From NCBI RefSeq assembly GCF_001522545.3, contig NC_031770.1:18860152-18924151 (forward strand): 64,000 nt of DNA, in the 5' to 3' direction. The stretch comes from Parus major. Lineage: Eukaryota > Chordata > Aves > Passeriformes > Paridae. Numbering within the stretch: the stretch's first letter is position 1; the number at the start of each line of letters is the position of its first letter. Below, piece after piece: positions 1 through 13,400 of this stretch. Under the pieces are notes generated by a model. It ran no database searches, was not told where the DNA came from, and saw nothing but the letters and a program-made list of their open reading frames with translations. Position numbers and translations under genes: made by a program.

Positions 1-1649
1 AGGTTATTAAAAATAGGAAACACCTGTGGTAACTCTGTGGGGCTTGGCTCCTGGATGTGGACTGCTGAAATAAACAGCACCACAAGAGTAGAGGGGTTCC
101 TTTAAAACCTGTGGGTTCCAGAGGTCTGCCATCTCTCCTCTGACTATCTCCTGCCTAAAAGTGTAGAGTCTGGGGAGGATGGAAGGATAAGATAGAAGAG
201 GCAGGAGGATAGGAGCGTGAACTGTATAGCTCCCTCTCAAAGCACTATTTAAAAAATGGTCTTAGCTCTGGAAAATGAGTGTCTGAGATACAGTGCAGAC
301 TATGATGAACTGAAGTATTTCAAATCCAAGAACAGCTTCAAGAGGAGTGTGGAGACTCTGTGGCTTTGCAAGTAGGAAATGGCCCAAGAGTTCAGGCTAG
401 GAAGAGATTTGGAGAGAGGTCATTTCTGCCAGTCTCAGATTCCAGACTGGGTATAGTTTGGACTCCTTCTAAGACCTGGGGAAACAAAGAGAGAAACAGA
501 GTTTAAATGAAGACCTAGGTATAGGAAAAATACTGGAAATTACAGAAAGGAATCATCAAAGAAAGGGCCTCTGCTTTTTTTTTTTCAGTGAGACCTTTAT
601 GAAGGCAGATTGTTTTTCAGCTGCTGTACCTGCAGAGGAGCTGAGGGATGGTCGCAGTGCAGCACCACACCACAAGATGGCAAGAATCAGAAGCTGACCT
701 CAAACCAGAATTCAGAGACAGCAATGCAATTACTTTAAAACTTGAGAATTCAAACTACCAAAAATGTAATGTTAATGAAACTTGGGTTTGTTACAGTAGA
801 TAAGTGTTTCAGGTTTTTCTTTGCTCTTTGGCCTCTGGGTCTTCACATCAAATCTCACCCTTATGACACCTCATACACAGAAATGACAAATACACTCTGC
901 AGTACAATGTGTCCTCCTAAGTATCTCTTTTTTGTTTGAAGACACATAAGAAAAACTTGGTTTTTGCCACTACTTATCATCTTAGTTTCTTTTTATCTAC
1001 AATGCTCTTCTTCATTTGTTTTTCTTTTTCTTTTTCTTGTCACACTTTTTCTAGTACTCACCTGAACTATTAATTTAATAAATTCTCATATTTTTTAACA
1101 GCCTCCTCAAGTCCATGGGCTTATTTACTTGCTCTGTCCAAAGATTTTCCTTTTTCTCTCCAATGCCAAGTGAAAGACCTCTCCATTGGTTGTTAGGAGG
1201 ATGCTGAGTCCAAGCTAAGAGCAATCACTTGTCCGATTGGTATCTGAGCTATGAAAGTTCCAGGGGACATTTTAAACAGCCACAGCATCATCCATGGCTT
1301 CAGTGTAGGTCTTTGGGACAGATGTGTACATTGCAAACACAGCAAGCCCACACAGCTTTGAGATTCTTGGTCCTTCACTATAGAGCAGTTGCATTAGAGC
1401 ATCTCTTGCAGTCTGCGTCCAGTGGTACAGTCTGGTGATCAGCAGCGGTGCTGACAGAGCCCACGCAGAGCCCAAACACCACGGAGGAGCTGCTCTCCAC
1501 CCCCCGGCATGGATTGGGGCTGAAATGAATTGACAGGCCAGTGTTAGACAGTTTGCACAGTGGTATGCATTCTACAGTCAACAAAGACAGGAGATACTCT
1601 GCAGCCGGCGGGTTTTGCCAGCTCCACATTTACATGCAAAATACTGCTC
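1..1649. other. Intergenic DNA, nothing recognised
   Basis: AT-rich unique sequence with short T-rich runs. No exon-like reading frame with protein similarity. Overlapping small frames at 1193-1629 on both strands are not credible as genes. Confidence 0.7.
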
Positions 1650-1716
1650 TTGATGAGGTTGGACTATACGACCTCCCGAGGTGTTTTCCAGCCTCATTTA
1701 TTCTATAAGTCTATGA
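1650..1716 (+). mobile_element. CR1 LINE 3'-end fragment
   Basis: Sense-orientation CR1 tail on the plus strand: TTGATGAGGTTGGACTATAC, ACCTCCCGAGGTGTTTTCCA, ending TTATTCTATAAGTCTATGA, which corresponds to the CR1 terminal 8-bp repeats. Only the last 70 or so bases are recognisable. Confidence 0.8.
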
Positions 1717-1810
1717 AAATTACATTAAAATTGCATTAATAAAAACACAAGGATTCGTTCCCTAGAAAGCATTCAATTCATTCAAACTACTTGATTTCTT
1801 CTTAATAACC

Positions 1811-2060
1811 TCAGCGGGGGAATTTCTGAGAACGCCGAACCCGAAATTTATCCCACATCTGCTTCCACAGGTGACAAATGCTGGAGCAGGAACAGGATCC
1901 AGCCCTCCCTGAGCCGGACTTTGCAGCCCTGAGGTCCCTCTGGGCAGGAGGAGGCTCCGGGAGATGCCCCGTGGGATGCAGCGGCGCTCCAAGGAGCGCT
2001 GCCCACGCCGCGGGTCTGTGTAAGGGCTCAGGAATCCGGCACTCGGGCCGGTCCCCAGCC
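1811..2060. promoter_or_regulatory. Second GC/CpG-rich patch
   Basis: A stretch with many CpGs (for example around GGATGCAGCGGCGCTCCAAG and CCCACGCCGCGGGTCTG) starting about 100 bases after a CR1 tail. It is flanked by AT-rich DNA. No recognised gene begins here. It may be a regulatory island or a GC-rich repeat not in my memory. Confidence 0.4.
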
Positions 2061-3118
2061 CAAAACAAATACAATTGGAGCACTTCAAACACCTCGCCCC
2101 CTTTGTCAGCATCGAGCGACTGCAGCCTTTATTGGTGTGCCAGCCTTTTCACATCGCCTGAAAGTTTCAAACAACTTCATAGCCATGGGAGTGCTAATTA
2201 AAACATTCAGCAGTTTTACTGTCTGAGCAGTGTAAATATGATGTAAAAAGAAAATTAAAGAGCATTTACACAGATGCATACTTGTTCATTGTAGCTATAA
2301 AATCTAGCTGCAGGGACCTGGCAAGAGCAGGAGTCTCTTATTCTTCAAAACAAGTTATTCAGCAAAAAATTAGACACCAAGCTCTAGCTTGGAAGAGTTA
2401 TTCTTTGTTAGCTTCGTTTTTTATTCATTCCTCCAAAGCCACACTTCCCCACTTTTTTTTTTTGGTTTATAAAACTGGTCACTCAATTTACTGCTGAAAT
2501 GGGTTAAGGGATGATTTGAAACAAAATATTTGTTTCACACTCTTGAGGTCACAATCCACATAACAAAACTTTTTTCCCTTCTACTCATACAGCAGCCAGC
2601 TTTAGACAGTGAATCCCAGTCACAGGGAGTAAAATCCCCTGAAACCTCAGCCACAGGTTATGCCTAGGATAGGGAAGGCATTCTGGGGAATCTTATTTTC
2701 CAGCGTTGGTTGATGTTTCAGTCTGGGATTTCAAGAACACTGACTACAGTTGTTTACACTGCAAAGAAAGGAGCTTTTTGATCAGGGGAAGCTGAGTCAC
2801 TACTCCCTGTTAGTTTTATCATTTTGCAGAGAGCGAGAGCTGATGCCTGATCTTTCTCTGACCTTTTATTCAAACTTTCTTTTCCACATTCCCAGGCTGT
2901 TATATTCTGTTTAATCATGTCTCTTTGATTTTCAGAAGAATCAGATACTTTTTTTTTTTGGTGTTACATGATGTCATAGACAAAAGCAGCATTAATCCCA
3001 TGAGGTTACCCTCCGGTCAGAACGGTTCACTGAGAGGATGAGGCTCAGTCCTAGATTTTTTTTTCTGGGTCCTGAGCTATTTTCAGGACTGGGGAGAGGG
3101 AAGGAGGGGGGAAACTGG

Positions 3119-3139
3119 TTTTTGTTTTGTTTTGTTTTC
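3119..3139. repeat. (GTTTT)n simple repeat
   Basis: Four near-perfect GTTTT/TTTTG units on the plus strand, intergenic. Confidence 0.85.
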
Positions 3140-4216
3140 CCACAGACATCATAAGACAAACAGACCATGGGTCAGGTAAAGTAAGCAACAGACTGCAAAA
3201 CCATTGCCAAAAAATTGTAACCACCCAATCATCTCTGAAGGAAAAAAATTCATTTAAGTGACACATGTTAATAATATTGAATTCAAAACACTTGCTTTGA
3301 CATCCAGATGTTGTAAAGTGCCATATCCTGATTAAGAAAACTATTTTCTGGTCTTTCAGATCTTCCTTCCTTGTTTTGATCACAAATCAAGTTTTGGAGA
3401 AAATTTTTCCCACTACTGTCCACTGATCACATCACTGAAGTATTTCAAAATTTTAGCTTGCTTCCTATAAGGAAAAAATGGGAAGCATAACCACAAATAT
3501 TTATGTTAGTGTCAGTGCTTATTATTGGAAGCTCAGTCCAGTCTGCTGCAGTGCCAGTGCAAGAACATACCATCAGATATGGCAGCCAGCTCCGCCAGGC
3601 AGTTCAGGACAACATCAACACACACAATCTTTATAACCTGGAAAAAACAGGGTATCCTGAATGGGAAGGTGTGGGAGACATGCAGAAATGTCCCCACTTG
3701 CAATTGCTTCTAGTGTGAAGGCTTTGGAAATGCATGGCAGTGTTAGCAACAGGCACGAGCTGGCTTAGGAGTACCTTGCTTGTGGAAAAAATGAGAGCCC
3801 CAGATTTTTGGTGTCAGTTCCTTTGGAGCTGGTACTTCCACTAGTGATGCTCTATAGCATCCAGGTGTTTGCTGTCTGATATTGTACCAGGACCCAGAAT
3901 TTTCCTGTGAGATGGTGGGGAGGGAGAAGGGAATTTTGGGGAGAAGGGTTTTAGGCCACCATACCTTAAAGCCTGCTTGTCTTCCACTACTTTCTAAGGG
4001 TAGAAGGGGTAGGTGGTGAAATTACCAAGTTCATAAAATTTAATTAACTGATAAGATGGGGGCTCTCTTTTTGAGGGGAAGGAGTTCCTAGTGATCATGA
4101 TGCCAGTGCAGGGTTCCCTTTCCAGAACAGGCAACCTGTGTTTCCCTAGCTGAGCTCTGTCTGCTCTTCTTGTGGCTGTCCTTCCTTGTGGGGCTTGCAT
4201 TGCCCATAATAATGAT

Positions 4217-4281
4217 ATGAAAGAAAAGGCATTACTAAGAAAAGAAAGAATTTCTTTTCTTTCATTACTATGAAAGAAAAG
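4217..4281. repeat. Three copies of a 12-mer, one inverted
   Basis: ATGAAAGAAAAG at 4217-4228 and 4270-4281, with its exact reverse complement CTTTTCTTTCAT at 4254-4265. The outer copies and the inner inverted copy can form a hairpin in either pairing. Confidence 0.9.
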
Positions 4282-5124
4282 AACATCACTAAGTTCTATT
4301 AATAGATAGTAGATAATAATAGTTAGTATTAATTGGGAATGCAATTATCTAAGATAAATAGGTTAGGGATAGAAGGCTCAGTAATGTTTCCACTAGTCTT
4401 CCCATTTTTCTCTTTTCCTTCAAATATGTCAGCTGAGGTCCCACCGTTATTTCTGTGACAAAAGATCCTCATTATAGTTTTACTGCTGTCATTGTAGTCC
4501 TACTGCTTACTGTATTTAATAAATAAAGCCTTACAACAATAAGGAGAGTCTATTCACTCACTGTCTCAGGCTGCTTTGTGACAAATGCACTCAGTACACA
4601 AGAAAGCCTCCCGTTTCCTCTTCCCAGGTGGATAATCTCTTTTCAGCTGGGAAAATAGAGACCTTTCTATCATCAAAAGTTTTTGAGGAGCTAACTACCT
4701 CAAAATTATTGAAATAAGAACAACAAAGACAGACAGTGTCTCAGCCTAATCAAAAAACCAAGTTTGAGGTGTGGTCAAGAAGACAATTCAAGTTCTCCCC
4801 ATTCCCAGATGAGAGCTGTAACCACAACCATATTCAAATTCCTTATTTATTATATTCTGGTACATTCTCACCTATCAATGAAGCAGCTTCATTTTCTGGA
4901 ATTTTAAGGTTTATGACGCATTTCGGTTTCTTCCTTTATGGGAAAGACACATTACAAATATTGGGCAACGTCTTGCAAGCTCTTGTCCTAACCTAACACG
5001 ACTGAGCAGTGTGGGAGGAGGAAGTAATGACTTCCCCCTGACCTGAGTAGCTGACATGAAGTCTGCCAAGAATCACAGCCTCTTTTCTCCAGGGAACACA
5101 GGAGCAACTCTTCAGCGAGGAGGC

Positions 5125-5150
5125 GGGGAAGGCAGGGGGCAAAGGGGGGG
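5125..5150 (+). other. G-quadruplex motif
   Basis: Runs of 4, 5 and 7 G separated by six- and four-base spacers. The 7-G run can supply two triplets, so the G3+N1-7 rule is met. It lies about 190 bases to the left of a TATAAAA box at 5339-5345. Confidence 0.6.
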
Positions 5151-6017
5151 CTCAGAAGCATGTCTCTGCCCCCTCCTGTGCTCCATGTGGCAGAAGAGAG
5201 TGGCTGCAGCACTTGAAAAGAAGTAATAAATTCCCCCCCGCACCTTCTTCCCCCGCCGGTAGTTTGCTTGCGAAGGGTTGGGCAGTGCAGCCTTCTCGGG
5301 CTGGTACCATTCTGCAGTGCCCACAACCTGGGGTAGCATATAAAACGCCGAGTCTCTAGCCCTTCTGGAAAAGAAAAGATTTCCTGTGTGGACAGAAAGA
5401 CAGAGCTGTAAGGATGGAATTTCACAACAGAACAAAAATAAAGCACAGCATTGGTCCAGAATTTCTCAATTTTTATTCTAAACAGCAATAAACCCACCTC
5501 CCAAACCCCAGTCCTGACAAAATACTAGCATTCCCTCCACTCTGGTTACAGCTCACATCCCACTTAATACCTCTTGCTCTGCCACCAACTATTTGTATAA
5601 GAAAGGCTTATGTTTGAACTGGAATTGGCACAAATAATTACCCATTGGATATTCTGTTTCTGCAGAAATCTGATCTCTTTCAGTGCTTCACAAATCACAG
5701 AATCCACTGAGGACAGAAGCCTGTGTTTTCTTCTCCTCCAAAGAGAATAAAAAATCGGCAGTAACCCTGACAGCTTCCTGTAGTGTGGCTCTCACAGCTT
5801 ATTCCAGATGAGCCGAACATTAAACTTGCCATAAAAATGTTATGATGGGAGGATGTATCTCCCACAGTACTCAGAAATTATGTAGTGAGTTCTACCATCA
5901 TCACCCCCAGGTTGTAACCATTTCCCAGCTCTTCTGAAAAGCGAACGCAGTAAGGAAAAAACCGGACCACAACAACGACAAGTAATAGAAATAATTATCG
6001 CAGGCGGCAAAAATGAC

Positions 6018-6300
6018 CTAAGCAGAAGCGGGCGCAAGTTTTGGGTGCTTGGGGGACGAGCTGCCCTCCCTCGGGGCTCTCCCGAGGCTGTGGCTGCGGG
6101 CAGGACCGCAGGGAGGCCGGTCCCGCAGGAAGGGAGGATGCGCTGCATCCCGGCTGCACCTCGGGCTCGCTGGGATGCCCGAGTCAGCCGGGCTCCTCTC
6201 CTCACCTCTCAGGGGAGCTGCGCTGCCCCTGCCCGCTCCCCGCTGGCCAGGATGCCCGGCAGGAACACCAGCCTTCGCTGATGGCCGGGAACATCCAGCT
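6018..6300. promoter_or_regulatory. Orphan CpG-dense patch
   Basis: I count about 21 CpG dinucleotides in some 280 bases, with high G+C, inside AT-rich CpG-poor surroundings. Such patches usually mark promoters or active enhancers because they escape methylation and CpG decay. No recognised coding exon adjoins it. Overlapping open frames in several frames on both strands are what high GC alone produces. It could be the promoter of an unannotated non-coding RNA. Confidence 0.5.
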
Positions 6301-9300
6301 GCTGACATCTGTCAGGCTGCCTCTGATTTCACCAGCCATCGCCAGCAGAGCATCTGCCCCCTATGGTTTTCTTCTCACTGAGCAGCTGCTGCTCCTTTAT
6401 AGTCTATTTGGTTATGTCATCATTAGGTTTTTAAATACGGGTAAGGAACCTTAAAAATGCTTTATGCTCTCAGGAGACCAGGAATTTCTCAAAAAAAATA
6501 AAAAATAAAAAAAATCTGATGTTTCTCAAGCCTCCCTCCCTTTCCCCTTCTGAAAAGGCTTAAAAATGTGGAATGTTGTGGGAAATTACTCAGAATGTAA
6601 TAAAAAATGTATATGTAAAAAAAAAAAAAATTAAAAAATCTAACTCACAGCTTCTTTGGCTGGAGTGATGTCCCAGGGCTGGATCCAGCTCAGCAATGCT
6701 CTTTGGCCTTTCCCTAGTTTTCTCTTTCCAGGACCACATCCCTCATTTAGTTTCTGCTTCCAGGACCCTCTCTCTCACCCACACACACCACATAAATTTA
6801 CAGACACATACAGCTCTGACACGCATTTCTTTCTATGGCACAGGATACCCCCAGAGCTTCTTTTCCCTTTCACAAAGTTCAAGCAATCCCTGTGCAGAGC
6901 ACCTCCCTTCTCTGCTCTGTAGTCTCCAGCTAGATACAAACAGTCCAAAACAGGGTTTATTTACTGGGTCTGCTTTTTTAGCCATTTGGACACTGCAACA
7001 CTCATTTTTCCTCCAAGCATATCTTACAAAATGTAACAAAAACACTTCTGGAAAGTACCTGCTGTTCAGGTTGTATTGTATTTTACAATGCTATTTTATT
7101 ACTGTTCATTTTACATACCCATGCTTATAGCTCACCACAATTTTTCTGACAAAAAAAAATTGAAAATAACTTTACAAAAGGTCTTGCTGAGGATTTAAAA
7201 ACATTAAAATATATAAAAGGGAGTTACTTCAAAGGTTTTCAAAATAAAACCAGCCCTGAATTTTATTGTTTTGGTAACAATTTCAACTTTCCTATCCAGA
7301 AGTCACTTCAAAAATTATGGTGTTCAGAGCTATACGTACATGAGTCATTCCCTCCATCTCTTTTACACCCCTCAATATTTCTGCTGTTACCATTCACCAA
7401 GCTGCATGCTGTTTACACCTGTCCATAAAAAAACAGAATATCTTTATAATTAAAAGATCAATTGAGGATTTTAATTACTATTCATATGAATATTACAGGC
7501 TTAAGCTTGCTGACTAGAGGTTTGGCCTGTATCAAAAGACTCAGATGCGATTCAGCTGTGTAGAGATGGGCTTTTCAAAGCCAGTTAAAAGCATGACTTG
7601 AGGAATGCATTCCATGATGACACTCAGTGCTGACCATGCAATAGGAAGTTGATTAGAGCTCCTGCATGTTTAAATATAGGCTTTGGTACCTTACTTGATC
7701 ACGCCATAAATGAGTATAGCTTAGATACGTAAATAGTTTAGAAAACACTGTGTGCTTAAAATAACATTTTACCCTTTAAATGTTCTTGTGCATTTTCAAA
7801 TTTTCCATCTCAGATGGTATTGCCATTGAAGGGCACAGAGCTGAGAACGTTCTGTCCCTGGGGCTGCCCAGCTGGGTGGGTCACTTCAGCTCCTGCAGTA
7901 ACTCACCTCAAACCAGCCAATGTTCCCCTTCCCATCACAGCACACACTGCCAGGGCTCGCTCCTGATGAGTGAGATTTTCACACTGCTAAATTTCAACTC
8001 ATCTGTGCTCTGGGAGATTTCAGGGCTGGTAAGGAGGGGTGTCTGCAAAGGTGGTTCCACACACCACCAAGTGCTTCTGTTTTGCCATAGCTGCTGCAAA
8101 GGCCATCTTGCCAACCCATGTGGCCTGAAGCCTGGGAAAGAAAGGGAGCTCCACAGCTGAACACAGCAGGAAAGGCAAAAGGTCTCCCAGCCTTATAAAT
8201 ACTGGTTTTGCATCATTTATCCAAATTTTGAAGGTACGTCTTTAGGTAATGCTCACTTGTGGATGCTCCCAAAAGGCCTCAAAAGTTGCCCATGCTGATG
8301 GGAATCCTGAAAAGGATTGCAGTTTCTCTGTAGTGAGTTGTTTTTCCAGGTCAATATCCCAGCACTATCCTGTTTTCCAGGATAGATGTTGCTCAGATAA
8401 ACATCTCCTCAGTAATTTTACAGAAACAGTGGCAAAGAGAAAAAGCTGCAGTGTGTCCCTGCTGTCCTCTGTTTCACACTGATATATTTGCAAAAAGTAT
8501 GGTGTTAGACACAAGCCCAAAGTGCTGTAGGTGTGCTAACAGGTTGGAATGAATTATCTGCAGGCAAAAGGGATCCAGCACCTGCGTGGCATTGTTTTGG
8601 CAGAAAGCTTCTCCTTGGCACAAGGGAGCTGTCTGTAGAGCCAGGAAAGCTTGGGGATGAGGTGGTCCAGAGAGTCACATTGTCAGTTCTTACTAAAGAA
8701 CTTGAAAGAGAGAGATGTAAATGGCTCTTTCCTGTTCTCAGATTTCAAACCACCCCTCATAAAAGTCAGGGTAACTGCTGTAGCAGTGAGAGGTCACCAA
8801 GGTGATTAGAAACCTTCTATTTTTGCATCTGCTGTCAAAAAATTCCTTCAGGAGAGGGGATCTTCCCAGGACCAGAGCCATATAGGCTGCAGGAAAGGTA
8901 GAAAAAGCAAGAGAAAAAAACAGGATCAGGTGTCCCAACATCAGAGGAGTCATTTCAAATCTACCCATACATCTGAGAACAACATTTCACTCATTGGCTT
9001 CCTGATTAAAAATACTTCCATCATCTCCTTGAAAGCTGCAGTTCCCTTAAAAGTTCCAGCCACAAAAGTCTTTTGCTCACTCTTGGTCCCAGAGCATTTG
9101 TAAAGTGGGTTTTAGGCACCCAGCTCCTACTGGCTTCTAGGAACCCTTGAAAGCCAAACTCCTTGAGGCATTTATTCTCCAAGACACAGAAGAGTTTTTA
9201 TATTGAGTAGGAATGGGTCCAAGTCTGACATCTCTGATCCCTGTTACAAAAGTCCCTTTCTGAGTGCTGATGAGCATGCTGACATCTGCAGTACCACCAG

Positions 9301-10004
9301 TGCCATCTCTAGGAAGGTGTCTTTTTCTACAAATATTTCTGAAGCTCCTTGCAGGCTGAGAATGTGCACTAGGGCCTCATCTGTACCAAAAGCAGCTGGC
9401 TGGCTATGCATATTAAAAATATAGGTTATTTCTGCCCCAAAACGATTATGCTCTGAGCTGCTTACAAAACCTGTTTGTACTGATAAGCTTTTGTGTTTGT
9501 GCAGCAAAGAAATTCTCCAGGAAATTGTGTCAGGTTTGACTGCAGCTGACAATTTTAATTTCATTTAAATAATATTTGCAGATCAGAAAACACAAAGTAT
9601 GCAAAGAAAGTATGCAACAGTCTGCTACGGAGAGTTTGCAGAGCAGTTGCCCAAAACTATCTTGGTTTGTTGGCAAGTTGGTACTGCAAGTCTAAATATG
9701 ATATTGATGGGCATTATTCATCTGCCACAGCTTGTCACTACCATGATACACAGAAATCAAAACAAGTCTGTATTAACATCCAAAAATCTCAGTGCTTTCT
9801 ACAAATACCAGCTACATCTCAGCTATATAAAATCCTCAAAGTCTCCCGGAGAAGGGCCAGGAATGGAGGACAGCTGTGCTTGCCTTTTTCAACATTCCAA
9901 GTTTGGGTTTTGGAGTTCATCTGAAGGAATGACAGTAAGCAATCAAAGAAAAAGATAGGTAATTCTATAGCTGATTGTACTGGAATGTCTTGGAAAAAGA
10001 AACT

Positions 10005-10400
10005 CTTGGATTCACTGAAATGTCATTTTAGCGCCAGTGCGAAAATTACATCCAGATTACTTTGCTTCAACATTAATGATACTGGAGAGACAGGCAACAT
10101 TAATTGCAGTTTGTGCTGTAACCTAAGTAATTAGTGATTGCACCTGCCTTTCATAAATGGCAGCACTCTGTCTGCTGTGAAATTGCCTCTAAAACAAACA
10201 CAGACAAAATTTACTGAGGCTGCTTGCGTGTCAGAGGGAGCTGCTGCACATGGAACAGGGAACTGAGCAGCACAGGGTGGCTAATACTGCAGCATTTGAA
10301 CTTTATAGTGGATGGCAGACAATCTAATGGGTAATTAAGCAAAGAGCTGTTCTACTACTCAGCTTTAACGAGAACCGTATTTCCAGAGTATGGAAAAGTA
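10005..10400. promoter_or_regulatory. Candidate conserved non-coding element
   Basis: Repeat-free sequence dense in homeodomain-type sites (CATTAATG, TAATTAG, AATTAAG, CAGATTA) with short balanced motifs and few low-complexity runs, as in vertebrate developmental enhancers. Its placement downstream of a developmental gene in a gene-poor region fits. This is pattern judgement only; an alignment to other vertebrates is needed. Confidence 0.3.
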
Positions 10401-13400
10401 TTTAGATACGATTTGCTGAAAGAATTACAAGGAATCTCAGAGCACACATAAGGACTATGCTGAGATGGAAGAATAGCTGACCATTCTGTCTGAGTAAACT
10501 ATTACATAACAGCTAAGCTATAATAAAACCCCGATTCCAAATCAAATAAGTCTCCCAGACTGCTTAAAATGAGTCACCAACAGCTTTATAAACATACAAA
10601 ATACTTGACAAGGAAGTCTCTGATAATTTTTTAGTAATTATGTCTGTGAATTGTTCTCTGTTGACATCACTATTAGAAATGGTTTCCCATAAGCTTGCAC
10701 TGCCTGTTAACATCTGCTCATTAATCACAGAGGCTTTGAATATTTCTTTCATTACAAGTTTATTAGAGAGTTTACACCGTTTGTTCAAAGAGATGTTTAA
10801 TTAGCACACAAACAATAGTTGAAGACAATACAGTTTTGTTTTGTATGGATTTTTTATGGCTTCAAAATGCTCTGAACAAGACATAATTTCACAAGGTGAT
10901 CATAGATGAAGATGAAGATGAAGGTCACCTGTGCATCTCAGAAATTTGTAAGGAATAGAAAATCATTTTTCAAGGGCCAAAAGGACACTTTCAAACTTTT
11001 TTCACTTGTCTGTCATCTGAAGAAAACACTGAAATCTGATTTGGAAGCAAATGCAGAGCAAAGCAATATTTCTTAAGACAGTACTGCAGGGCTGCTATAG
11101 TGAACAGATAAAATTGGCCTAAAAATGACCATGGAAAAGGAAGGATGTAATCAGGGCCCAAGGAAAGAAGATCATCCCCAGGAATATGATTTTTGATGAG
11201 AGTCTGACAGTTACAACACAGTGTTTTGAAGGCAGGAAGGTCCTAAGTTCAATAGCAGCTAAAGTATCACCACAGGCAATTCTCTTGACCTCTGTGGTAC
11301 CTCAGTCAGCTAAGCTGTAAGACTGGCTTCCATGGATATCCAGATGTTGCCTCTGAATTAAACTGTCCTGAGTAAATAAGTTACCAGAAGAACTGCATAT
11401 CTGAAAAATGCCTTAGCCAGAGGTTACTAGAGGGTATTACTAATGACAGACAAACGAGGAACATCAGAGAATGCCATATTTGTAGATACTTCAGACAAGA
11501 GTGTTTCCTGTGTAACACTTTGAGGAAAAAAATTAATGAGTTTTTTACACTTTTAAGAATTAAGAAAAAAAAAAATCAAAGCCACAGTGCAAATACAGAT
11601 GCTACTGTTTAATGAAAGCTAAAATGCTTTCAGGAGGAGCAAACTTATAGTGGCAGCTCTCAGTCATTTTAATAGGTTATTAAAGTACAAATTAAATCCC
11701 ATGCAGTCTATCATGCAAAACACAAACCTAGGAGCACTGGTGGGCAATGCTTATGGAACAAAAATATTTCAGATGGCCAGTAAACCCTTCTGCCCTAGGT
11801 AGAGCACAAATAGATAGCAAGCTGAAAATAGATCCCTAAATAAATAAAAGAAGCACAAGTTGCAGGACAGCTATGAAAGCTTCCAGCAGGAAATGTTCCT
11901 AGTGGTGAGCTCTTTGTCCTGATGTGGAAACACTGGTTTGTGGCTCTGGTAATGGAATGGTGACAGGGGCTGCCTGCTGGTCTGCTTCCCCTGAAGAACA
12001 GTTTTGGGGGAAAGAGTGGCAGTGGAGGGGAGGAGGCGATGATGGCTGGGTGCAAGGAATAACTGCTATGACAGTCACATTTATCCACAGCTGAGCACTC
12101 TTTGTTATGTCATACCATGGCCATGTACAGGATCTGCATCCTGGACCAAACCACAGAAGGAAGAAATGCAGTTGATGATGATCATAAGACCAAAGATAAT
12201 AGGCAGGTCACTGGGTCTCATGATTATGTTTTTCAAGTCCTCCTTCTTGCGCAATTTCTATCCTTGTTTTTACTTTTTTTTTTCATTTTTATATCTCCTT
12301 CCTTCAAAAAGCAGAGTAGCAAGAGCTTCACCTAGGATGGGTTGCTATACTGGACTGGGATGGAGTTTGGTCTTTTCGTTTTTCTTTAACACAAGGAGCA
12401 TTGGTTTGAAAATAGTGTCTAGGAATGAACAGGGATTTTGCCATTTTTTTATTATGTGCAAAATGCTAGGAATGTTTAAAAGTAACAGTAACCAAAGTAA
12501 CAGGGAATAGGAAATAGGAGAGACATTTATCCCCTTAGAAACAGCTTTATTCCCCTTGCATTTCTACAGGAGCATAGACGTTTTCTGTCTGCTTTGGCAC
12601 CAGAATTAACTTTTTCAAACATCAGGAATTTTTCTGTCTTTTACAAGGACTGAATATCCTGGATGTGAGTGCAAGAAAATGGACTTCAATTTTATAACAC
12701 TTTATCAATGCTACCGGCAGGACAGTGTAACAAATATGACACGCTCCTGAACAAGACAGGCCGTAGAAGAAATACATGATTTCACAACACTCCAAAGTAA
12801 TTTTTTTTTATTTATTTTATTTAGCAACTAGCTCCTGCTTGGTCAATCCACTCATAAAAGCAGCTGAAAAATGTGGAGTAGGTTAAGATGAATGTATATG
12901 TCACTTGTACTCCCCTGGCTGCTAGATAAATACAGTTCAGCACGAGAAAAGAGGCATTTTTACTGCAACAGTGATCCAGCAAAATCAGTCACAAAGGACC
13001 TGATCTAAAGTCCATTAACATCCAGTTTTTCCACTGATTTAATAGGCTTTTAGTCAGACCTACTGCCTCTTCTGCAATATCCATCTCCTCTGATCTTAGA
13101 GAAGATTAGTACAAAGCAAAAGATATGCAGGGTCATGTGCACTGATCAGCCATAGCACATGCCATAGGCAGGATTTCATGTACCTCGAGCTGACATCAGG
13201 AGCAATTTAGAGTTAGAGTAGAGTATTGAATAACAGCCTTTTAAATACAGTAATTATAAGGTCTTTGAAACAAATACTGGCGTTGTGATTTGGGGAGCCT
13301 GAGGAATTTAATCAGCCATTCTTGATCTAATTGCTAGTGTGATTTTCACTCTATCAGATGTGAGTTGTAATTGGTTTTGAAAAGTTTGACATATGATAGG

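Larger units (their letters stand above)
2061..6017. other. Intergenic DNA with low-complexity runs
   Basis: Holds poly-T runs near 2453 and 2950, the GTTTT repeat, the 12-mer inverted/direct repeat at 4217 and a G-rich stretch at 5115-5160. The longest frame (4988-5497, minus, 169 codons) has no recognisable domain. Confidence 0.65.

Noticed and set aside
4988..5497. 169-codon open frame on the minus strand
   Set aside because: No domain, no splice context, mixed low-complexity content, and it overlaps other frames in a GC-rich patch. It looks like a chance frame.
6018..6454. Several overlapping frames on both strands as possible coding exons
   Set aside because: Simultaneous open frames in many registers are explained by the high GC content; no conserved motif is seen in any of them.
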